Assembly (NCBI GenBank): GCA_016932955.1
Contig: JAFGBV010000131.1
Coordinates: 1-19,880, forward strand
Direction of reading: 5' to 3'
Origin: Anaerolineales bacterium
GTDB lineage: Bacteria > Chloroflexota > Anaerolineae > Anaerolineales > UBA4823
DNA length: 19,880 bases
Under the pieces are notes generated by a model that saw nothing but the letters and a program-made list of their open reading frames with translations, did not search any database and was not told the DNA's origin. Shown one piece after another: positions 1-6,371 of this stretch; position 1 is the first letter of the stretch; each line of letters starts with the position of its first letter. The position numbers and the translations under genes were made by a program.

Positions 1-1893
1 GCCATCCCACGCTCCTGGCAGTCTGCGCTGATCGGACGCCCACTGGCAACTGCCGATGCGCCTCACCAGACGATTGGCAAGCTGGTCGGTTTAGCAGTTT
101 TCGCCTCCGATGCCCTTTCCTCCACAGCTTACGCCACCCAGGAAATCTTAATGGTGCTGTCAATAGCTGGGGCAGGCGCTTTTCAGTACTCGACCCCGAT
201 AGCGATCGCCATTACACTGTTAATGGTGATCGTATCCATCTCCTACGAGCAGACCATCCACGCCTACCCCGGAGGCGGTGGTGCTTATATCGTCGCCCGT
301 GATAACCTGGGTGAGCTTCCCGCTCAAACTGCAGGGGCCGCCCTGCTGACCGACTATATCCTCACCGTGGCGGTCTCGATCTCATCCGGGGTGGCGCAAG
401 TTGCTTCAGCATTCCCAGTCCTGTATGAGTACCGGGTGTGGATTGCGGTTGGATTGGTTGCATTCGTCATGCTCATCAACCTGCGCGGGGTGAAAGAATC
501 GGGCGTTACCTTCGCTATCCCCACCTATTTCTTCGTCGTGACCATGTTCATCACCGTTGGCGTGGGCCTGTTCCGCTACCTGACCGGTTCGCTTGGAGCA
601 GTGATCGACCCGCCAGAGATGGCCCAGCATGCCGGAGAGGCGCTTTCGATCGTCACCCCATTCTTGATCCTGCACGCCTTCGCCAACGGCACCGCCGCCC
701 TGACCGGCATCGAGGCGATCTCCAACGGTATCACCGCCTTCAAAGAGCCGCGCAGCCGCAATGCTGGGATTACCCTGATCTGGATGTCGGCGATATTAGG
801 CACGCTTTTCATGGGGATCACCATCCTGGCCAACCGCATCCAGGCTGTGCCCTCCGAAACTGAGACGGTGATCTCGCAGATCGCCCGTACAATCTACGGA
901 GGCCAAAACATCTTTTACCTGGCCATCATCGCCGGGACAACCTTGATCTTGATCCTGGCATCTAACACCGCCTTCGCTGATTTTCCCCGCCTAAGCGCCT
1001 TGCAAGCTGGGGATGGGTTCTTGCCGCGCCAACTCACCTATCGCGGCAGCCGCCTGGTTTATTCACGCGGCATCATATCACTGGCGCTCATTGCAAGTGT
1101 TCTCATCATTCTGTTTCAGGCTAGCGTAACCCGCCTGATCCCGCTCTATGCCATCGGCGTATTCTTATCTTTCACCCTTTCTCAAACAGGTATGGCTCGT
1201 CGTTGGTGGAAATCCGGTCGTCTCAAGCCTGGCACCGAGGAAAAGGAACCTGGCTCCATTTTAAAGTATGACCGCACCTGGCTCCCCAAAATGATCGTTA
1301 ATGGCTTTGGGGCAATCTGCACTGCGGTGGTAATGGTTGTTTTTGGTATAACCAAGTTCACCGAAGGCGCCTGGATCATTGTGATTATTGTCCCCTTGCT
1401 GGTGACCGTTTTCTTGATCATTCACCATCACTACAAGAGCCTTGCCCGTCAGCTCTCACTGGATGCAAGACCCAGCCAGGGTGTGCTCAAGCGTAACCGG
1501 GTCATCCTGCTCATCAGCGGTTTGCACCAGGGCTCACTGGCAGCCTTACACTACGCCAAGCGCCTCTCACAAGATATTACCGCCGTGCACGTTTCCATCA
1601 ACCCGGTTGAGACTGAGAAGCTGGAAAGAAAATGGGAAGTTTTCGGAGAAGGCTACCGCCTGGTGATCCTGCAATCGCCCTATCGCTTGATGATCGAGCC
1701 CCTCCTGGCGTATCTCGCCCAGGTGGAGGCGCGCAAGAGAGACAATGAGACCATCACCATTGTGGTTCCAAGCTTCGTTCCCAAGGCTTGGTGGGCAAAC
1801 CTCTTGCACATGCGCACAGCCGAAACCTTGCGCAAAGTGTTGCGCAGCAAAGAAGACCTTGTCATCATTGAAGTTCCTTACCAGGTGCATTAG
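1..1893 (+). CDS. kimA: KimA-type APC-superfamily potassium transporter (5' partial)
   Basis: The frame is open from base 1, so the first ATG at 151 is internal and the true start lies just upstream of the window. The 630 visible residues closely follow Bacillus subtilis KimA (YdaO), a high-affinity K+ importer of the cytoplasmic membrane, in order and spacing: FASDALSSTAY (visible residues 35-44, K+-binding Asp and Tyr), HAYPGGGGAYIV, LLTDYILTVAVSIS (second binding Asp-Tyr), GTAALTGIEAISN, and RLIPLYAIGVF with its conserved Tyr. About 12 membrane helices are followed by a C-terminal cytoplasmic domain of roughly 170 residues, as in KimA. IGRPL falls at about the same residue number as IGKPL in B. 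subtilis, so few residues should be missing. KimA in Firmicutes is inhibited by c-di-AMP; whether this holds here is unknown. The Kdp-type two-component genes directly downstream support a K+ role. A generic amino-acid permease label is the alternative. Confidence 0.88.
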   Translation, partial: AIPRSWQSALIGRPLATADAPHQTIGKLVGLAVFASDALSSTAYATQEILMVLSIAGAGAFQYSTPIAIAITLLMVIVSISYEQTIHAYPGGGGAYIVARDNLGELPAQTAGAALLTDYILTVAVSISSGVAQVASAFPVLYEYRVWIAVGLVAFVMLINLRGVKESGVTFAIPTYFFVVTMFITVGVGLFRYLTGSLGAVIDPPEMAQHAGEALSIVTPFLILHAFANGTAALTGIEAISNGITAFKEPRSRNAGITLIWMSAILGTLFMGITILANRIQAVPSETETVISQIARTIYGGQNIFYLAIIAGTTLILILASNTAFADFPRLSALQAGDGFLPRQLTYRGSRLVYSRGIISLALIASVLIILFQASVTRLIPLYAIGVFLSFTLSQTGMARRWWKSGRLKPGTEEKEPGSILKYDRTWLPKMIVNGFGAICTAVVMVVFGITKFTEGAWIIVIIVPLLVTVFLIIHHHYKSLARQLSLDARPSQGVLKRNRVILLISGLHQGSLAALHYAKRLSQDITAVHVSINPVETEKLERKWEVFGEGYRLVILQSPYRLMIEPLLAYLAQVEARKRDNETITIVVPSFVPKAWWANLLHMRTAETLRKVLRSKEDLVIIEVPYQVH

Positions 1894-1896
1894 AAT
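1868..1896 (+). promoter_or_regulatory. Candidate promoter for the kinase-regulator pair inside the end of kimA
   Basis: TTGAAG at 1868-1873 and TAGAAT at 1891-1896 are separated by exactly 17 bp, and the -10 box overlaps the kimA stop codon. The kinase ATG lies 9 nt after the -10 box, so a transcript would have only a few leader bases. The elements match the sigma70 consensus at 4/6 and 5/6 positions. Such a promoter would let the regulators be made without the transporter. It is seen only as a sequence match. Confidence 0.4.
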
Positions 1897-1905
1897 ACAG
1901 GCAGG

Positions 1906-3459
1906 ATGAATGAGACCAACCTGCGCTCGCCTTCTCGCAACCGGCGCTGGAATACCCTCTGGCGGTATCTCTGGAGCGTGCTGCTTGTATTGCTGGCTTC
2001 AGCCATCAGCTTTCCGGTGCACTTCATCATCAAAGCAGAAAATCTGGTAATGCTGTACCTGGCAGCCGTCGTGCTGGCGGCGGTTTTCCTGGGGCGCGGC
2101 CCTGCGATCCTGGCTTCGGTGTTGAGTGTGCTCACCTTCGATTTCTTCCTGGTTGAACCGCGCCTGAGCCTCAGCATTGCAGATACCCAGTACCTGCTCA
2201 CCTTCTTCGGGTTGCTCGCTGTTGGGCTGGTCATCAGCACAACGGTTGCCCAGTTGCGCAGCCAGGTGGAGATCATCCGCCAGCGCGAAGCGCATACCGC
2301 TGCGCTCAACTCACTCAGCAAGGACCTCACCGGCGCTGTGGAATTGGATGACATGCTGCGCTCTGTGGTTCAGCACATCCACCAGAGCTTTAACAGCCGC
2401 GTCGTTGTGCTTCTCCCCGGTCAAGATGGTTTGTGTGTGGCAGCCGACTCGAGCGCGGAGAAAACCCTGCCAGCGGCAGACTTGGCTAAGGCAGAAGCGC
2501 TTTTTCGTAATCATCCCGGCACCCCTGATCCCAGCGCGCCAGCCTTGGGCGAGCCATCCCAGTTGCATTACCTGCCCCTGCGCACAAGCTTCGGGCTGGT
2601 GGGCATTCTGGGGATTGATTCCGGCAATGGCGGGCAGGCGCCGGCGAGTGAAACCCAGCGCGACCTGCTGCGAGGCTTTGCCAACCTGGCAGCCCTGGCA
2701 ATTGAACGCACCCGCCTCGCTGAACAAGCCAGCCAGGCGCAGGTGCTCCAAAACACAGAACGACTCCAGCATGCCCTGCTCAGCAGCATCTCGCACGAGC
2801 TGCGTACGCCTTTGGTTTCCATCACTGGTGCTCTAAGCACCTTGCTCGAAGCTACCCCTGCCGACTCTCCAGCCCAGCAATCTGCCCATCAAGAGCTGGT
2901 AGAAACAGCCTACGAAGAAGCCCAGCACATGAACCTGCTCGTCGGGAACCTGCTGGATATGAGCCGCCTGGAGTCGGGCGCCTTGCGCCTCTCCCTGGAG
3001 CCGTGTGATCTGGAAGACCTGGCGGGCATCGCCATTGCCCGCTTTGGCGAGCGCCGCCACAATCGCACGGTGCAGACAAGTTTTACCGAATATCTCCCTC
3101 TGGTTGACCTGGATGTGAACCTGATGGTTGAAGTACTGGTCAACCTCCTGAAAAATGCTGCTAAATATTCGCCCGAGGCCAGCGTGATCGAGTTAGCTTG
3201 CTTCCAAGATGGCGAGTTCATATGCATCGAGGTGAGCGATCAGGGCGTGGGCATCCCGCTGGAAGATCTGGAGCGCGTCTTCGACAAATTCTACCGCTCG
3301 CCGCGCGTCCGCCACGTAGCCGGTCTGGGGCTGGGGCTATCCATCAGCAAGGGGATTGTAGAGGCCCATGGCGGGAGCATCCAGGCCCGCAACCGCCCAG
3401 AAGGCGGCTTGGCTATCACCCTGCGCTTACCGCTCACGCAAAAAGGGATCTCAGAATGA
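1906..3459 (+). CDS. Short KdpD-like membrane sensor histidine kinase
   Basis: A 517-residue kinase. Residues about 20-115 form four membrane helices resembling the DUF4118 module of KdpD, 130-270 look like a GAF domain, and 285-352 are the dimerisation/phosphoacceptor domain with SISHELRTP and phospho-His297. The ATPase domain follows, with N box NLLKNAAKYSPE (Asn413, Asn417), G1 DQGVGIP from Asp445, an F box (VFDKFYRS) and G2 GLGLGLS from Gly473. The C-terminal LGLSISKGIVEAHGG is characteristic of KdpD. Escherichia coli KdpD is about 894 residues; the roughly 380-residue N-terminal KdpD and USP-like region is absent, and since an intact kimA lies 12 nt upstream this is a genuine short architecture rather than a cut gene. 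The start is the first ATG after kimA, with only a weak SD (aggcagg). It should phosphorylate the regulator encoded immediately downstream. Confidence 0.88.
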   Translation: MNETNLRSPSRNRRWNTLWRYLWSVLLVLLASAISFPVHFIIKAENLVMLYLAAVVLAAVFLGRGPAILASVLSVLTFDFFLVEPRLSLSIADTQYLLTFFGLLAVGLVISTTVAQLRSQVEIIRQREAHTAALNSLSKDLTGAVELDDMLRSVVQHIHQSFNSRVVVLLPGQDGLCVAADSSAEKTLPAADLAKAEALFRNHPGTPDPSAPALGEPSQLHYLPLRTSFGLVGILGIDSGNGGQAPASETQRDLLRGFANLAALAIERTRLAEQASQAQVLQNTERLQHALLSSISHELRTPLVSITGALSTLLEATPADSPAQQSAHQELVETAYEEAQHMNLLVGNLLDMSRLESGALRLSLEPCDLEDLAGIAIARFGERRHNRTVQTSFTEYLPLVDLDVNLMVEVLVNLLKNAAKYSPEASVIELACFQDGEFICIEVSDQGVGIPLEDLERVFDKFYRSPRVRHVAGLGLGLSISKGIVEAHGGSIQARNRPEGGLAITLRLPLTQKGISE

Positions 3460-4151
3460 CTGAAGAGGGATTACGTATTTTGGTAGTTGATGATGAGCGC
3501 GCCATCCGGCGTTTCCTGCGCGCCTCGCTCTCCACCCACGGCTACACCGTGCTCGAGGCCTCCAATGGCAGCGAAGCGCTGACCATCACCGCAGAACAGC
3601 GCCCGGATATCATCTTCCTTGACCTGGGGCTGCCGGATATGGATGGCATCCAGGTCACCCAGCAATTGCGTGAGTGGACGGATATCCCGATCATCGTTCT
3701 ATCCGTGCGCGACCGCGAATCCGATAAGATTCAGGCTCTCGATGCTGGGGCTGATGATTACCTCACCAAGCCATTTGGCATGGGCGAGCTGATGGCGCGT
3801 GTGCGAGGCGTTCTGCGGCGCAGCCTGCAAAGCAGCGCTGGCGAGCCCGTATTCACTGCCGGCAGCCTGCTGGTCGATTTGGCCCATCGCCGGGTGACCA
3901 AAGACGGCCAGGAGATCAGCCTCACCCCAACCGAATACGATATCCTCAAAGTGCTGATACAGAACGCCGGGAAAGTGCTCACCCATCAGCACATCATCCT
4001 CAAAGTCTGGGGGGGCGGTTATGCCGAAGAAGCGCACCTGCTGCGCGTCAATATCAGCAACCTGCGCCGCAAGATCGAAGCCGACCCCACCCGCCCAGAA
4101 TTGATCATCACCGAGCCCGGGGTGGGCTACCGCCTGTACATGCAGCCCTGA
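3456..4151 (+). CDS. kdpE: KdpE-like OmpR/PhoB-family response regulator
   Basis: A 231-residue DNA-binding regulator. The receiver domain (about 1-118) has acidic-pocket Asp12-Asp13, phosphoacceptor Asp56 in FLDLGLPDMDG, Ser83 and Lys105 in YLTKPF. The winged-helix effector domain (about 130-230) contains SLTPTEYDILKVLIQNAGKV and a VNISNLRRKIE recognition helix, with the KdpE-like ending TEPGVGYRL. The frame is open upstream, but the start at 3456 is chosen because the protein then begins at a normal receiver N-terminus, its ATG overlaps the kinase stop as ATGA, and AAGGGA lies about 7 nt upstream. The overlap indicates translational coupling with the kinase. In known systems KdpE activates kdpFABC; here the nearest K+ transporter gene is the kimA-like one. 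The exact target is unproven. Confidence 0.88.
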   Translation: MTEEGLRILVVDDERAIRRFLRASLSTHGYTVLEASNGSEALTITAEQRPDIIFLDLGLPDMDGIQVTQQLREWTDIPIIVLSVRDRESDKIQALDAGADDYLTKPFGMGELMARVRGVLRRSLQSSAGEPVFTAGSLLVDLAHRRVTKDGQEISLTPTEYDILKVLIQNAGKVLTHQHIILKVWGGGYAEEAHLLRVNISNLRRKIEADPTRPELIITEPGVGYRLYMQP

Positions 4152-4189
4152 AGTAAAAATTTCCTATACCCTGATCGCCCGAGGCAAGG

Positions 4190-4195
4190 TAAAAT
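4190..4195 (+). promoter_or_regulatory. -10 box upstream of the GNAT gene
   Basis: TAAAAT sits 38 nt after the kdpE stop. A transcript starting 6-7 nt further on would begin near 4202, giving a 27-nt leader to the ATG at 4229 that includes GGAAAAGG. I see no convincing -35 box at 16-18 bp. An ATG also lies exactly at the predicted start point (4202), so a leaderless product nine residues longer is possible. Confidence 0.35.
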
Positions 4196-4228
4196 GAGCG
4201 CATGGGGACTGGAAAAGGTATCGCACCC

Positions 4229-4759
4229 ATGAATCTCACTGTCAACCCTGCTACAGAAAAAGATAGGCCCATCCTGCGTAACTTGATGGAGCTCTACCTC
4301 TATGATTTTAGCGAGTTCGATGGCGCAGATGTTGGCCCTCACGGCCTGTTCGAATACCCTTACCTCGATCACTACTGGACGGAGGAAGACCGCCACCCCT
4401 TCCTGGTTCGCATTGATGGCAGGCTGGCTGGCTTTGTGCTCGTCCTGCGCTACAATTACCTCACCGGTCAGCGCGATCACTGGGTGATCGGCGAGTTCTT
4501 CATCCTGCGCAAGTACCGCAAGCAGGGTGCAGGCGCACAGGTCGCCGTATATATCTTCAATCTCTTTCCCGGCCCCTGGCAGGTGGGGCAGGTCCCCGAA
4601 AACACCCCCGCCACAGCCTTCTGGCGCAAAATCATCGCACGTTATACCCACAACCAATACCAGGAAGTCATGCTGGATAATGAGACCTGGCGCGGTCCGG
4701 TGCAGGTCTTCACCTCGCCGCCCACGCCTCCAGCCAACCCTCTTCAGGAGAAGCCATGA
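4229..4759 (+). CDS. GNAT-family N-acetyltransferase
   Basis: A 176-residue protein with the GNAT fold: an N-terminal VNPATEKDRPILRNLMELYLYDF typical of this acetyltransferase subfamily, a central beta sheet (DGRLAGFVLVLRYN), and acetyl-CoA-binding motif A (EFFILRKYRKQGAGAQ, the R/Q-x-x-G-x-G/A pyrophosphate loop). GNAT enzymes move an acetyl group from acetyl-CoA to an amine; the substrate cannot be told from sequence. The start at 4229 is preferred over the in-frame ATG at 4202 because it gives the family-typical N-terminus and has AAGG about 9 nt upstream. The proline-rich tail runs into the next gene, whose ATG overlaps this stop as ATGA, implying coupled translation. Confidence 0.8.
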   Translation: MNLTVNPATEKDRPILRNLMELYLYDFSEFDGADVGPHGLFEYPYLDHYWTEEDRHPFLVRIDGRLAGFVLVLRYNYLTGQRDHWVIGEFFILRKYRKQGAGAQVAVYIFNLFPGPWQVGQVPENTPATAFWRKIIARYTHNQYQEVMLDNETWRGPVQVFTSPPTPPANPLQEKP

Positions 4760-5481
4760 GCCAACCTCTTATCGGTATCACCAGTCACCGCACTAAGAAC
4801 GAGCAAGGCCTCGCTCTGCACTCGGTCACCGAGGCTTACATCCTTTCTGTGGCCAGCGCCGGGGGGATTCCAGTGCTTATCCCCCTCGGTCAATCGGAAG
4901 AGATCCTGAACGCCATGCTCTCCCGCCTCGACGGTGTGCTTTTCAGCGGCGGGGGCGATATTCTCCCCGAAACCTATGGCGGTCAGCCCCACCCCCAGGT
5001 TTATGGTATCGATGCTGAACGCGACCGCATCGAGCTGCACCTCCTGCGCCAGGTCATCCAGGATAAGACGCCCTTCCTGGGCATTTGCCGCGGCTTCCAG
5101 GTAGTGAACGTGGGATTGGGAGGCACGCTGTATGAGGACATCGCCGCCCAGCGACCGGGAGCGCTGAAGCATGATTACCACCCCGATTGGCCGCGCAACT
5201 ACCTGTCCCACACGGTGCGGATCGAGCCCACTTCGCGCCTGGCAAGCATCCTGGGGTTGATGGAAGCGCAGGTGAACAGCCTGCACCACCAGGGCGCCCG
5301 GGAGATCGCACCCGGCCTCAACGTAACAGCCCATGCTCCCGATGGCATCGTGGAGGCAGTAGAGCTGCCCGATCATCCCTTCGGCATCGCCGTCCAATGG
5401 CACCCCGAATGGCTGCAGGAGCATGCCCCCATGCGCCTCTTATTCCAGGCCTTCACCCAGGCAGCCAGCCAGAGCAAGTAG
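4756..5481 (+). CDS. Class I glutamine amidotransferase-like hydrolase (peptidase C26, PuuD-like)
   Basis: A 241-residue stand-alone amidotransferase-fold enzyme. The nucleophile elbow is FLGICRGFQ with Cys111, and the rest of the triad is in VQWHPEW (His216, Glu218). SGGGDILPETYG and the substrate-site motif NSLHHQ are typical of the gamma-glutamyl-gamma-aminobutyrate hydrolase family, which cleaves gamma-glutamyl amides in polyamine breakdown. No other putrescine-pathway gene is nearby, so the natural substrate is uncertain. The length fits the family (about 240-255). A good SD, AGGAG, lies 5 nt before the ATG, which overlaps the GNAT stop. A small GCACT/AGTGC hairpin follows immediately at 5481-5493. 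Confidence 0.85.
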   Translation: MSQPLIGITSHRTKNEQGLALHSVTEAYILSVASAGGIPVLIPLGQSEEILNAMLSRLDGVLFSGGGDILPETYGGQPHPQVYGIDAERDRIELHLLRQVIQDKTPFLGICRGFQVVNVGLGGTLYEDIAAQRPGALKHDYHPDWPRNYLSHTVRIEPTSRLASILGLMEAQVNSLHHQGAREIAPGLNVTAHAPDGIVEAVELPDHPFGIAVQWHPEWLQEHAPMRLLFQAFTQAASQSK

Positions 5482-5506
5482 CACTGAGAGTGCAAAACCT
5501 CATTGG

Positions 5507-5515
5507 TGATAAAAT
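5507..5515 (+). promoter_or_regulatory. Extended -10 promoter giving a probably leaderless murI transcript
   Basis: TGATAAAAT is an extended -10 element (TG, one base, then TAAAAT at 5510-5515). The murI ATG begins 7 nt after it, right where transcription would start, and no Shine-Dalgarno sequence precedes that ATG. No good -35 box is present, as expected for an extended -10 promoter. Confidence 0.5.
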
Positions 5516-5522
5516 ACCTCCC

Positions 5523-6371
5523 ATGAGACCCATTGCCATCTTCGACTCAGGCGTTGGCGGCCTTTCGGTGTTGCGCGCCGTGCGCCAGCAGCTCCCGATG
5601 GAGCCGCTGCTCTATTTCGCCGACCAGGCGCACGTCCCCTACGGATCGCGTTCGCTGGATGAAGTGCGCTCCTTATCGGAGGCCATCACCCACTTCCTCC
5701 TGGCGCAAGGGTCGAAGATGATCGTCGTCGCCTGCAACACAGCCTCCGCTGCCGCCCTGCACCACCTGCGCCAGGCCTTCCCCGATATCCCCTTCGTCGG
5801 CATGGAGCCTGCCGTTAAACCCGCCGCAGAAACCACCCAGACCGGCGTGGTCGGTGTTTTAGCAACCCCGGCGACCTTCCAGGGCGCGCTGTATGCCTCC
5901 GTAGTAGAACGTTTTGCCAACGGCGTCACCCTGCTCCAGAACACCTGCCCCGGGCTGGTCAGCCAGATCGAGAGCGGGAGCCTGGACTCAGCCGAAACCC
6001 GCCGCATCCTCGAAGATGCACTGCAGCCCATGCTGGCGCATAATATCGACACCATCGTGCTCGGCTGCACCCACTACCCCTTCGTTATCCCCCTCATCCA
6101 GCAGGTTGCCGGACCTTCCATCCGCGTCATCGACCCCGCCCCGGCTGTAGCGCGCCAGGTGAGCCGCCTGCTCGAAGCGCACGGTTTGCACGACCTGGGC
6201 GCGCTTTGGAAGCGTAACATGCTTGGGCTGGCCCAGGCACCCATGCAATTCATCTCCAGCGGAGACCCTGCTGCCCTGCAAGCATTGCTTCCGCGCCTGG
6301 TAGGCATCCAAGCCTCTGTGGAGCAGGCGCGCTGGGTAAACGGTGAGCTCATCCTGCACATAAGCCATTGA
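5523..6371 (+). CDS. murI: Glutamate racemase
   Basis: A 282-residue enzyme that interconverts L- and D-glutamate in the cytoplasm, supplying D-glutamate for peptidoglycan. Family landmarks are all present: IAIFDSGVGGLSVL with Asp8, HVPYGSRS, the first catalytic cysteine Cys71 in VVACNTASAAAL, Glu150 in QIESG, and the second catalytic cysteine Cys182 followed by His184 in VLGCTHYPF. The frame is open far upstream, but the start at 5523 is the only one giving the normal racemase N-terminus (MRPIAIFDSG) and it avoids the preceding hydrolase gene. There is no SD, consistent with a leaderless message. The next gene may start in a 4-nt overlap with this stop. Confidence 0.93.
   Translation: MRPIAIFDSGVGGLSVLRAVRQQLPMEPLLYFADQAHVPYGSRSLDEVRSLSEAITHFLLAQGSKMIVVACNTASAAALHHLRQAFPDIPFVGMEPAVKPAAETTQTGVVGVLATPATFQGALYASVVERFANGVTLLQNTCPGLVSQIESGSLDSAETRRILEDALQPMLAHNIDTIVLGCTHYPFVIPLIQQVAGPSIRVIDPAPAVARQVSRLLEAHGLHDLGALWKRNMLGLAQAPMQFISSGDPAALQALLPRLVGIQASVEQARWVNGELILHISH

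Noticed and set aside
151..153. ATG as the start of the potassium transporter gene
   Set aside because: The frame is open to base 1 and the 50 upstream codons encode the conserved first-helix K+-site motif, so this Met is internal.
3198..3455. 86-codon N-terminal extension of the response regulator
   Set aside because: It overlaps the kinase ATPase domain in another frame, has no regulator-like sequence, and the ATG at 3456 gives a normal receiver start with an SD.
4009..4015. Run of seven G within the response regulator gene, possible frameshift
   Set aside because: The reading frame stays intact on both sides and the winged-helix motif continues normally, so there is no sign of an indel.
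5481..5493. GCACT-GAG-AGTGC hairpin after the hydrolase gene as a terminator
   Set aside because: The stem is only 5 bp and is followed by AAAAC, not a T run.
5187..5522. 112-codon N-terminal extension of MurI
   Set aside because: It is a shadow of the C26 hydrolase gene; the racemase N-terminal motif begins at 5523.
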